From NCBI RefSeq assembly GCF_017591435.1, contig NC_059255.1, forward strand, positions 883,835 through 947,834: 64,000 nt of DNA. The letters are read 5' to 3'. The translations under genes were made by a program, and so were the position numbers. The notes below the pieces were generated by a model. It saw only the letters and a program-made list of their open reading frames with translations. It did no database searches and was not told where the DNA came from. Positions 21,017 to 30,475 of the stretch are shown in pieces. Within the stretch, counting starts at the first letter, position 1; every line of letters begins with the position of its first letter. The stretch is from Portunus trituberculatus (Eukaryota > Arthropoda > Malacostraca > Decapoda > Portunidae).

Positions 21017-21511
21017 TTAACAAGTGGGTACAACAATCTGGTGAACTTCCCTCCACGTCTCACTAGCAGGAACTTCCGGTGGTCGGAACTTACGCATGAG
21101 TATGCCCGACTTGACATAAAAGCATACAGGTGTGTCTGCAATCTCCTCTACATCAACAGCTCTGGACATGAAAGAAACTAGCTTAGAATCATTCTGTTGG
21201 GCATTGATCAACATCTCCCGGGTAACAGGGACATGGTTCATGTCCTGCTTCTCTGTAGGTACCTTTGGCTCCACTTGTCTGGAATCATATGGTTCTTCAT
21301 CATGAGACTCAATTTCAGAAAACAAATCATTTAGGCCCCACTCGTTACAACTTTCGGTATTCATGGGAGGGTGATTAGACAACTCACGTCTAGCTTGACT
21401 ACGAGTGACAGCACAGGAGGGGTAAAGATCAGGATACAGTCTTTCAACATCAGCAGTTGGACTTGTGCTTAGGGGTTGATTAGTTACAACAGGATCTACC
21501 AGCAATATCAT
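21017..21511 (-). pseudogene. protease-integrase linker, Gmr1-like copy 1
   Basis: Carries 'YPSCAVTRSQARRELS', an acidic stretch, 'TREMLINAQQNDSKLVSFM' and 'SGILMRKFRPPEVPASETW'. The last two are the usual region just before the HHCC head of integrase. The sister element (49200-48950) has the same blocks: 'CTVTRSQ', 'ENLINAQEQDLTLA', 'GVLMRAYRPPEL'. This confirms common ancestry of the two elements. Confidence 0.8.
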
Positions 21512-21529
21512 TTCCTAATAAAAATGATA

Positions 21530-21930
21530 CACCATCAACTGGCAAAGATTCCTGTACCCCTACCACTACTGGCTGGGAAACAAGGTCTTATTTCAGATAC
21601 AGACGACACAAGGGGACAGTAATAGCTCCACCTAATCCTTTCATCACAACACTTTCACCAGTATACATTTCATTTAAGAAAGGCACAGACCCCTTTACAA
21701 CACAAGGGGACAGTAATAGCTCCACCTAATCCTTTCATCACAACACTTTCACCAGTATACATTTAATTTAAGAAAGGCACAGACCCCTTTACAACTATAC
21801 TATGTGATGCTCCAGTATCTCTCATAATCTGGACTGGTACTGCTTCACTCTCTTCAGTTTGAGATATGAATCCACCAAATGTAAATGGTTTGAAACACAA
21901 CTGAGGAGCCTTACACACTGGTTCACTTTG
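21530..21930 (-). pseudogene. aspartic protease, Gmr1-like copy 1
   Basis: Active-site motif 'IMRDTGASHSIVV' (near 21820), then 'GESVVMKGLGG' and later 'SLPVDGVSFLLGNDIAG', the usual second half of retroviral-type proteases. A 94-bp tandem duplication (21608-21795) repeats the middle of the gene and shifts the frame, so this copy cannot be active. The enzyme would cut the Gag-Pol polyprotein. Confidence 0.8.
21608..21795. repeat. 94-bp tandem duplication inside protease
   Basis: The 94-bp block starting acaaggggacagtaatagct at 21608 is repeated at 21702 with a single visible change (catttcattt versus catttaattt). Since 94 is not a multiple of three, it breaks the protease frame. Near identity means it arose recently, or is an assembly duplication. 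Confidence 0.93.
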
Positions 21931-21936
21931 AACACT

Positions 21937-23145
21937 TTACGGATCAAAACTATCTGTCTGGGAAAAAGACAAGTTTACATTTGGCCTCGGATTACTCTTA
22001 TACTGAAGATTGTGTAGCCTTTTACCACAGTCGGCAATCATATGCCCTGGTTTCTTGCAATAGAAACAAGCTGATTTACTCCACTGCATAGTATTACTCT
22101 TTTGGACAGATTGTGAACCACTGAACCTTGTCTCAGGTCTAACAGGGTTACTGAAAATACTGTTCACCTGTCCAGTTACTGATTTACCTTGAGGAGTAGA
22201 TGAGACTGGTTTGGCAGAATACTGACTTCTCTTAGGAAAATTAATCAAACTAAAATCTTCAGCTAGAAATGCAGCTCTATCAAGCTCTGTTACTTCTTTC
22301 TCACATAAATAGGTGCGGATTTCAGGACTTGCTCCTCTTAAGTATCGCTCAAGTGCAATTAATTCAAGTAACTCTTTAAATGTACTTACTTTACTGGCAG
22401 ATATCCATCTATCTCTGAGTTTTCTCACCAAATGAGCATATTCAATGAAAGTCTGGCTGTGTTCTTTCATAGAGTTCCTAAACTTCAATCTATGAGTCTG
22501 GGCAGTTAATTCATAACAATTTAGAATGGCTGTTTTAACTGCGGTGTAATCAGATCGCTGAGAAACTGATAATGACAAATAAGTAGAGCGACCTTTACCT
22601 TTCAGGGCCGTCTGAATTAACAATGGCCAATAACCAATAGGCCACTTTAAAGAATTTGCAATGGTCTCAAATTGTTGAAAGAATTCATCTGGATCCTTTT
22701 CATCAAAGAAAGATACCAATTTTACATTTTTACACAAGTCAAAGCATTGTTCTCTCTGATCATCAGCGCCAACACCTAATTGAGCCTTCTTCTCGAGAAG
22801 TGTCAGCTGAAATTCTCTTTCCTTCTCTTTATCTCTAAGCCGCTCTCTCTCCACTTCCAACTCGGGAAGCCGGACAGCCTTATCATCGGCACCTTCCTCA
22901 GCCTCACACAAAGCTAAAGCACTATCATGAAGCACTTCACAGTCAACTAGCTTCCTTACCATGGCATTTTTCACTTCTAGTTTCTTCCAATATGACTTGA
23001 TAACCACTCCATAGTGACTAGCTAGTTCTATCCACTCTGCTTTGCATATTTTCCTTCTCTGCAACAACTCAACAGAAGGCTTGCAAATGAATTCTTCCAC
23101 ATTGAGCTCCAAATCAAATGCTTCGACAAATTTTAACACACACAA
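21937..23145 (-). pseudogene. Gag with zinc knuckle, Gmr1-like copy 1
   Basis: About 400-codon open frame. N-terminus: 'VEEFICKPSVELLQRRKICK', a small helical head also seen in the sister element ('VEDFCADPSLEQLKDAN'). Then a Glu/Arg/Lys coiled coil (about residues 85-125), a capsid-like helical domain ('FDEKDPDEFFQQFETIANSL', 'WPLLIQTALKGKGRSTYLSL') and a CCHC zinc knuckle 'CFYCKKPGHMIADC'. It would package element RNA into particles. The longest frame starts at a TTG; the true ATG is unclear because about 26 bp (ttttaacacacacaaggc...) are tandemly repeated at the start (23120-23175). Apart from the start it looks intact. Confidence 0.85.
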
Positions 23146-23319
23146 GGCATCAACAAAATTTTAACACACACAAGGCAAGAATAAAGGTAACTTGATATGT
23201 TAGGAAACAGCGACTAAGTCTCAACTACTTAACTAGAAACAACCAATAATTATTCTTCACAGTAGTTAAAAGTTAGCAACACAATTATCTAAAAAATATC
23301 CCGGACAGGCCCCATTATC

Positions 23320-23922
23320 TGTTACGCCATCACTCCTCCAGCACGACAGGAGGCGAGGGTGGATACCGATGACGCACAGACAAACTATTCCCAGGTTCAC
23401 TTTACTTTCCAACCCTTGTTATTGAACTGAGTAGAGAATTAAGGAGACAACAAGAGTAGATTTTGAATATAATTAAGTATAAAGAACACTTACATTATAA
23501 TATTCCTTAACCTAAAACCAACAACCCCAAACCACGCACACAGCACATGTCACAAATCACATCAGAGACCCTAACTCACTCTAGAGAGATACACAGCCAG
23601 ATAGTACAATTGAGCAAAAATTAAATAACATACGACACCTGAGAAAAGTAAGTCTTTGGCGGAGCTCACATCGCCGCCACCAGTCCACCACCATCCACAC
23701 CACCTCTACCAGTCCCAGTCTGCTTCTGCCATCCACCACTGTCAGGTGAACCAAGTAAACCTCAAAGTTTCATATTCTCGCTTTACATGAACCCTGGCTG
23801 CTTCATGGTAGTTCTCTCATACATACAACAGTTTTTACGCAAAATTACTCTTTACATTAATCCAATGTAGTTATCTGGTACATCTACAACAATCATTAGT
23901 CTACCAAGAGTGCCCTATCACA
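23320..23922 (-). mobile_element. 5' LTR of Gmr1-like copy 1 (probable)
   Basis: Starts on the plus strand as TGTTACGCCATCACTCCTCC. The same TGTTACG opens the LTR of the sister element at 52686. The other end probably lies at the CACA just before the (TA)n tract (23920-23922), giving about 600 bp with TG...CA ends. Between LTR and gag lies a leader (23146-23319) whose first bases would hold the primer site (TGGGGCCTGTCCGG on the minus strand). The outer boundary is an estimate because no second LTR is in place. Confidence 0.55.
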
Positions 23923-24110
<188 letters not shown>

Positions 24111-24240
24111 TGGAGACTCAATACTTGAACATCTAAATAGTCAAACTTTTCAATAATCGAACACAAAAGTTCGACTTAATGTTAAAAATCATACCTAATA
24201 GTTAAACGTCCATCCACGTGGCTGTAAACAAAAAAGGCCT

Positions 24241-24600
24241 CATCCTTCCCGCTGCCCCACGTGCCCCACTGGTCCACCGCAGCCAGTTGATGCTTTGCTG
24301 TCGTAAGAATAACATTGTCCAGCGCTTTCATCCTTCCCGCCGATCCACGCGCCCCACAGGTCCACCGCAGGCAGTTGATCCTCCACTCTCATAAGAATAA
24401 CATTGTCCTGCGCATTCATCCTTTCTGCCACTCCACACACCCCAACAGTCCATCGCAGCCAGTTGATCCTTTGCTGTCATAAGAATAACATTGTCCTGTG
24501 CTTTCATCCTTTCCCCTTCCCGCCGCCCCATGCGCCCCACCGGTCCATCGCAGTCAGTTGATCCTTCACTGTCGTAAGAATAACATTGTCCTGAGCTTTA
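24241..24600. repeat. minisatellite, 4 x ~88 bp
   Basis: Four tandem units, each with a GC-rich half (cccgccgccccacgcgcccc type) and the conserved end taagaataacattgtcc at 24304, 24392, 24480 and 24575. Spacing is 88, 88 and 95 bp; the last unit has an extra ~7 bp. It lies in the Tigger 5' untranslated part and gives an antisense frame with repeating peptide units that I do not take as a gene. Confidence 0.9.
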
Positions 24601-24739
24601 TCTCCGGAATTTTTTTTTTTTTTCCCATCTAGAAGCTTACATGGGCATCAAAGAGGCTTGTTAGTGGTGAGAATAAGCCTACAAGAAAGAATGTAGTGAC
24701 AACCATCAAAAGGAAAAAGGAGATTATTGATAAATACTA

Positions 24740-25400
24740 GAATAAAGGAAGAATAACTGATCTTGCAGCCGAGTACTGTATGGCTAAATCTACAGTAGCC
24801 ACAATACTGAAGAAAACAGAGCTCATTAAAAGAAATGATGTGGCTATTGGTGTGAAAAGGTAATTTAGGCGACCTGCAGAAGTGGAAGAAATAAAAAAAT
24901 TGTTGAATGGGTAAACCAAAGGCAGATGGCTTATGATTCTTTGTCAGAGGGCATAATTTGTGTGAAGGCTAGGTTTCTGATAATACATCTGACTCCAATG
25001 ATGATTTTAAAGCAAGTAAAGGGTGGTTTGTGAATTTCAAGAAAAGAACTGGAATTCATTCTGTTGTGACGCATGGTGAGCCCCTGCAAGTGCTTACAGA
25101 GTTGCCATTGAGTAATTTGTGCCTGAATTTAAGAAATTTGTGGATAAGGAGCACTTAAGCTCACAACAGATCTATAACTGTGATGAAACTGGCCTGTTTT
25201 GGAAAAAAAAAAAAACAAACATGATCTATATAACAAAGGAAAAAAGTACTGTATTGGCAGGACACAAGCCCATGAAAGGCAGGCCAACTCTGCTTCTGTG
25301 CGTCAGTGCTAGTGGCGACTGCAAAATTAAACCGCTGCTTTTTCTAAACTTTGGTTTGGCAATGGCTGGAACAAATTACCTGGTTTATAGGTATCAATAG
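24740..25400 (+). pseudogene. Tigger transposase fragments (HTH and DDE start)
   Basis: N-terminal DNA-binding part near 24750-24850 in broken frame: 'ITDLAAEYCMAKSTVATILK'. From 25119 an open part holds 'MPEFKKFVDKEHLSSQQIYN' and then 'NCDETGLFWKK', the first catalytic Asp of Tigger/Jerky DDE domains, followed by 'GHKPMKGRPTLLLCVSASGD'. The second and third catalytic residues are deleted, since the element ends 65 bp later. Confidence 0.85.
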
Positions 25401-25473
25401 TTGAACTGTTGAATACTCGAACGGCCATTTGGAACTAATTAAGTTCGAGTGTTGAGTCTCCACCGAATATATG

Positions 25474-25478
<5 letters not shown>

Positions 25479-25543
<65 letters not shown>
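25479..25543. repeat. (TA)n microsatellite, 65 bp
   Basis: TA tract joining the preceding Tigger to the next TA-flanked element. The element at 25544 starts inside it. Confidence 0.97.
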
Positions 25544-25546
<3 letters not shown>

Positions 25547-26589
25547 GCAACCCCCGCTTAACGAAGGGGTTACATTCCTAAAAAAACACTTCGTTAAGCA
25601 AAACTTTGTTAAGCGAACCGATTGTAACAAGTTTAACCCCTGATTTGAACTTCCATTGAGAGTAAGCAAAGCAAGAGTGCGTCATAGTACAGTAAAAGGT
25701 TTAATGAAAGTAAAAATTATAAAGTTAAACATTTAGGTAGTTTAATTAAAGTCATTATAATGTACACTAATGTATGTATGTACGTAACTTTATAATGTTG
25801 ATGATCTTAACTTTATGAAGGGAAATACACTAACCGGCAACGTGTGGAATGTAAACAAAGTGCGCATCATGGTACTGCATACAAAACTTATGTACCATAT
25901 TTCCACAAGGCTTTCTATTTTATCCATTGTAGAGTCAAGGGTTCAGGTAGTTCTTTTAGCTTTCAAGGAAGATACGGTCTAACCAGCCTTCTTAATAGAG
26001 TCTGCTGACTTGAAAATAGTAGACAGTAGATGGAGTCAAGATGGTGGCAAGCAATGTTATTAGTTTTCTGGCCTCTCTCTTGTCTGTGAATAATACCCAG
26101 CTTCACTTCGAGAGTAAGACACTTCCTGGTCTTCTTAGCAACGTTAGGCCACATTGCAGGGCGTTTTGGTGGTAAGTTGAACTAGGGAAGATGAGCTACT
26201 GGAGACACTGTTATGTTTTGACTGGGGAGTGAGTGGTGCGCATGATCTTGATCTTGATCTTGATGCTAATAGGTGACGCAGAATTTCTTCTGAGTCAGAC
26301 CTTTGTATCGGCAGCGCCTGTGTTGTCCACGAGAGGCTTGATCTTGATCTTTATTCTACAGGTGTCTCAGGATTTCTCCTGAGACAGGCCTTAGTACCAG
26401 CAGCTCCTGGTGTATTCAAAAGCCTGTCAGTTTGCATGATACAGTGGGGCTTTCAAATTTGGAAAAAATTACCTAGATAAAACTTCATTAAAGTGAGTTT
26501 GGTGTTCGTTAAACGAGCAGATGGTAGTAAAACGAAACCTTCGTTGTAGCGAAATTTCTTTGTGTGAACCTTCGTTAAACGGGGGTTGC

Positions 26590-26592
<3 letters not shown>
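25544..26592 (-). mobile_element. Tigger-derived element, copy 2
   Basis: Same family as 2504-3926 and 50425-51468. Ends read CAGGCAACCCCCGCTTAACG and CGTTAAACGGGGGTTGCCTG, in (TA)n on both sides. On the minus strand a 40-residue open piece from 26154 begins MWPNVAKKTRKCLTLEVKLG (CENP-B-type DNA-binding start) and then loses the frame. It is about 1,049 bp, the reverse orientation of copy 3, and shares the same internal deletion of the catalytic domain. Confidence 0.9.

Positions 26593-26674
<82 letters not shown>
26593..26674. repeat. (TA)n microsatellite, 82 bp
   Basis: TA tract between two TA-flanked elements. Confidence 0.97.
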
Positions 26675-26677
<3 letters not shown>

Positions 26678-26889
26678 TAGACCCTCGAAACAACGGACAA
26701 ATGCGTGCACGACCCTAACCGTAGATTGTAAAAGTCCATTCTTTGCAAAAGTACGAAAAAAAACTATAAAATGTACGTAAAATACTGTATAATCATTAAG
26801 AAATCATTCAAGCAGTATTACAAAGCATTAAGTACAACAAATAACATGAAATAGATGACATGAGCATGGTCAGTATAATAAATACTAAC

Positions 26890-27300
26890 CCCTACTCAGG
26901 AACGTCAATAGACGTTCATCACGCAAGATTTGGGGCGCGTCGATCGACGTTTGGCTGTTTTGGGCTATATTTTGGCTGTGTTCTTCCCGTTTTCTTTGCT
27001 TGTGGGTTGGCAACACTCATCGGGAGTAAATAGTGTGTCACCAACTTCCACGATGGATGGTGAGAGCAAAAGTGATTCCACGGTGTCTGATTCCATCACC
27101 TCTCCCGCGCGCCTTACTTCTACACCTCGGGTCTCTCGTCATGTTGCGGGGTGACAACTTTTGAATGAGAGTGGTATCGAAAGGGCATTGGAATTAACAG
27201 TTTCTACAATAATAGAAAGCGAAGATAGCTATGTTCTTGGCTCTGATATGGATATAGGAGGTTCAACCACCGAGGGGGAGGACATTTTACCACCATAACC
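26890..27300 (+). other. unrecognised segment with hairpins and acidic frame
   Basis: A hairpin GAACGTC-AATA-GACGTTC lies at 26900-26917, and the palindrome GTCGATCGAC near 26939. From an ATG at 27052 a plus-strand frame begins MDGESKSDSTVSDSITSPAR, stops at 27153 and continues with 'IIESEDSYVLGSDMDIGG' and 'TTEGEDILPP'. The acidic, Ser-rich style recalls the N-termini of piggyBac-type transposases, and the start 'CCCCTACTCAGG' is vaguely like their CCC ends. The flank is CTAA rather than TTAA. I cannot assign it. Confidence 0.3.
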
Positions 27301-27497
27301 AGAGAGAGAGAGGGAGAGAGGATACAAGGGGCCCGTTATCTATCGCTGTAGCCAAGGCCGCTGGCGCCGATCGGACGCAAGGCCACGTACACCGATTATA
27401 CCACCTTATTCAACCTGTGATATTTTGGTAACCATAGCATCTAGAAAGAATTGCTTGTGGGCAGAACACCATTTGTAGTCACTCGTTTCTTGAATTT

Positions 27498-27874
27498 TCA
27501 ATTGTAATCAGTATGGAAATAGAGGCTATTTTGTGCGGCTGACATTATCTCCACACCACGCACATTAATCCCCACAGATTGTTCCTGCACATACCATTCC
27601 ATTACTGCAGCATCTAACCCAGTTTCTCTTGCAGTCTTCATATGTTTCCTAGGTAATCCTTTGCCACTCTTACTAGCTGTGGCATCGACACAATACTGGG
27701 TAGCATATTCCATTTAATTTAGGCTTGGCTTTCTTGATGTCAGAAACAGTCTGTTTGGCCACCCCATACTCCTCACACAGTTCCTTTATCTAATTTTCGT
27801 ATGAGTTCAAGCTTAGCAGCCACTGGAAGAGCCTTTCGATTACGTTTCACTGGTTTACTAGGTTTAGGAGGCAT
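27498..27874 (-). pseudogene. Tigger/Jerky-type transposase N-terminus
   Basis: ATG at 27874 opens MPPKPSKPVKRNRKALPVAA, then 'KLELIRKLDKGT', a one-base shift, 'LCEEYGVAKQTVSDIKKAKP', a shift at about 27712, and 'GLPRKHMKTARETGLDAAVM' with 'EWYVQEQSVGINVRGVEIM', the second lobe of the CENP-B-type DNA-binding domain. The catalytic domain is missing. It is similar in style to the 10263 fragment. Confidence 0.8.
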
Positions 27875-28156
27875 TTTGGATAGGTTAAGCACTCGTGGGA
27901 AGGGTACAAGTGCATTAAAAAAGCCGTGGTAAGCACTGGACAATGTTCGCTGTTGGTTGAAAACGCACGGACTGAAGATAAAACATGGCGGCCAACAGCT
28001 GATGATGCGACCGACCTGCCACCTACCGGACAATAATTTGCCCGGAACGGACAATCGCTCGCATTTTAATATTCGTCCGTAGATTAAACTGGACTCCAGA
28101 ATTTGTCCGTAGTTTCCGAAATCCATTGATGGGAGGTCCATTGTTTCGAGGGTCTA

Positions 28157-28159
<3 letters not shown>

Positions 28160-28226
<67 letters not shown>
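28160..28226. repeat. (TA)n microsatellite
   Basis: TA tract within the first unit of the tandem duplication; the corresponding tract in the second unit is 28992-29071. Confidence 0.97.
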
Positions 28227-28231
<5 letters not shown>

Positions 28232-28448
28232 CACTTAACCCTCGGCTATCGCGCCAATTTGGGGCTGAAATAGCCGTGCTATAGCCGAAAACGCGATAGC
28301 CGAATTGATCTTGGCGGGAAGGCGGTTTTGGCCAATGAGCGCTCAGATATCCCCTGACGTCATGGCTGGGTGCGCGATAGCAGGCATCTGAGGTCACGAT
28401 TATGAAATTTTAGTAGCTTTTCATGGGTGCGTGATAGCAATAAAGCGC
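28232..28448. mobile_element. GGCTATCGCG MITE, truncated copy
   Basis: The first ~217 bp of the MITE seen whole at 29072-29324, starting CACTTAACCCTCGGCTATCG. It ends at the junction of the tandem duplication. Confidence 0.85.
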
Positions 28449-28988
28449 AACCCAGTTTCTCTTGCAGTCTTCATATGTTTCCTAGGTAATCCTTTGCCAC
28501 TCTTACTAGCTTTGGCATCGACACAATACTGGGTAGCATATTCCATTAATTTAGGCTTGGCTTTCTTGATGTCAGAAACAGTCTGTTTGGCCACCCCATA
28601 CACCTCACACAGTTCCTTTATCTAATTTTCGTATGAGTTCAAGCTTAGCAGCCACTGGAAGAGCCTTTCGATTACGTTTCACTGGTTTACTAGGTTTAGG
28701 AGGCATTTTGGATAGGTTAAGCACTCATGGGAAGGGTACAAGTGCATTAAAAAAGCCGTGGTAAGCACTGGACAATGTTCGCTGTTGGTTGAAAACGCAC
28801 GGACTGAAGATAAAACATGGCGGCCAACAGCTGATGATGCGACCGACCTGCCACCTACCGGACAATAATTTGCCGGGAACGGACAATCGCTCGCATTTTA
28901 ATATTCGTCCGTAGATTAAACTGGACTCCAGAATTTGTCCGTAGTTTCCGAAATCCATTGATGGGAGGTCCATTGTTTCGAGGGTCTA

Positions 28989-28991
<3 letters not shown>

Positions 28992-29071
<80 letters not shown>
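28992..29071. repeat. (TA)n microsatellite, 80 bp
   Basis: TA tract in the second duplication unit, directly before the complete MITE. Confidence 0.97.
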
Positions 29072-29076
<5 letters not shown>

Positions 29077-29324
29077 TTAACCCTCGGCTATCGCGCCAAT
29101 TTGGGGCTGAAATAGCCGTGCTATAGCTGAAAACGCGATAGCCGAATTGATCTTGGCGGGAAGGCGGTTTTGGCCAATGAGCGCTCAGATATCCCCTGAC
29201 GTCATGGCTGGGTGCGCGATAGCAGGCATCTGAGGTCACGATAATGAAATTTTAGTAGCTTTTCATGGGTGCGTGATAGCAATAAAACGCAATAGCGGAA
29301 GTCGTGATAGCCAAGGGATGACTG
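29072..29324. mobile_element. 253-bp MITE (GGCTATCGCG family), complete
   Basis: Ends: cacacttaaccctcggctat on the left and, as reverse complement of the right, cagtcatcccttggctatca. TA on both sides. It contains several diverged internal repeats of gcgatagc/gctatcgc and no protein. Related ends occur on the 3212-3689 MITE. Confidence 0.85.
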
Positions 29325-29326
29325 TA

Positions 29327-29419
<93 letters not shown>
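29325..29419. repeat. (TA)n microsatellite, 95 bp
   Basis: TA tract to the right of the MITE. Confidence 0.97.
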
Positions 29420-29423
<4 letters not shown>

Positions 29424-30368
29424 CCAGCCGAGTAGCAAAAACTGGTTCAGTTGTTTGTTTACATTTTTTTTGTGAACTGCTCCAAGGCATAATTTCCAAG
29501 TATCAATTGGCTATATGAGCTGCTCTGTCGTTTATGAGTTTATTTTTTGATAATTAAATAACCTTTCCATCAGGAAGCCATTTTTAAATGTCTTGTGTGA
29601 TTGTGTCATAGATTGAGTCACGCCCTAAACAGTACTTGGCCAGGAGTCAAGTAGGGAGGTGTGTCATTTAGCTCTCTAATTTTGCCTGACAGGTATAAGT
29701 TGACGAGAATTAGAATGAAAAACATCAACAAGAGAAGACAACTAGAAACAAACAAACAAATGTATCGTTGGGGGACAGCTGGACTTTCAATTCTTGCCTA
29801 CCCTCTCCCCTCCAGCATGCGTGTTATCTCCTCCTCCAGGACTATGCCTCACCCATGCCTCACTGCCAGACTTCTCCAGCATCTCTCTATATCATAAAGA
29901 CTGTTATGGTTTTTTTCAAACTTTTTTTTTTTTCTTACTGTCTTCATCATCACAACTTTACATGACACATGTTGAGACAAAGGTAGAAAGCTGTACCAGA
30001 CAAACAATAAATGCTTCACTATCATTATCTCACTTCAGCACACTAATAATGACTCAGATAGTGTCCAGTTCAGCAGTGAAACAGTAGATTGCCATGATGC
30101 TGCTGATGGCACCTTCCCAACCCTCACATTTTCTAAAGAAGCAGGTGTCTAATATGTTATCATTCTATTATTCTCCAGGAAGTCATTATTGTATACACAA
30201 TCATTTAATGTGCTTTCATTCATTGTTTTCTTACCCATGTGGGTTATGTACATGTTTTTTCTCAATTTATAACGGGTTGGGAGAGAAATTCCGTGTATCC
30301 GGATATTTCGCGTATCTGCCAGGGCCTTGGCTGCTATAATCCGAATACGCGAGCGATTACTGTATATA
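29420..30368. other. no gene; possible MITE right end
   Basis: No supported coding sequence. Near 30300-30366 the sequence cgaatacgcgagcgattactgta looks like the right terminus of another TA-flanked MITE (reverse complement cagtaatcgctcgcgtattc), but I found no matching left end. The small plus-strand frames at 29660-30087 are not convincing. Confidence 0.45.
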
Positions 30369-30475
30369 CAGTCATACATCGCTGAACACGAAACTCATGT
30401 ATACACGAATTGGTAAAATATCCCATATTTCGCCAAGCACGACTTTGACTCGCGATTGCACGATTTGATCTCCAT

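Larger units (their letters stand above)
18467..23922 (-). mobile_element. Gmr1-like Ty3/gypsy retrotransposon, copy 1 (IN before RT)
   Basis: Reading down the minus strand: LTR (23922-23320), gag with zinc knuckle (23145-21937), aspartic protease (about 21900-21530), linker and integrase (21511-19893), RT (19896-18906) and RNase H (18979-18467). Integrase precedes RT, the reverse of ordinary Ty3/gypsy elements, whereas RT, RNase H and integrase have gypsy-type motifs. Goodwin and Poulter described this arrangement as Gmr1-like in deuterostomes. The 3' LTR is missing; the element stops at the RNase H stop codon against a TTAA and a piggyBac-type fragment. A sister element lies at 46122-53435. 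Confidence 0.85.
26675..28159 (-). mobile_element. Tigger element with transposase start, 1,485 bp
   Basis: Ends are CACTAGACCCTCGAAACAAC on the left and GTTTCGAGGGTCTAGTG on the right, set in (TA)n. The minus strand encodes the beginning of a transposase (27874-27498). The right third is duplicated in tandem at 28449-28991. Its left half holds an unrelated-looking insert-like region from about 26890 to 27480 with a plus-strand acidic frame. Confidence 0.85.
27616..29290. repeat. ~833-bp tandem duplication
   Basis: Unit 1 spans 27616-28448 and unit 2 spans 28449-29290. Both begin aacccagtttctcttgcagt and both contain the Tigger right part, a (TA)n tract (69 versus ~79 bp) and the first ~217 bp of the GGCTATCGCG MITE. 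Differences are few: tagctgtggc/tagctttggc, actcgtgg/actcatgg, tgcccgg/tgccggg. In unit 1 the MITE is cut at the junction (28448); in unit 2 it runs to its real end at 29324. Confidence 0.92.

Noticed and set aside
24241..24600. CRISPR-like array
   Set aside because: Units are directly adjacent with no unique spacers and lie in a eukaryotic transposon; it is a minisatellite.
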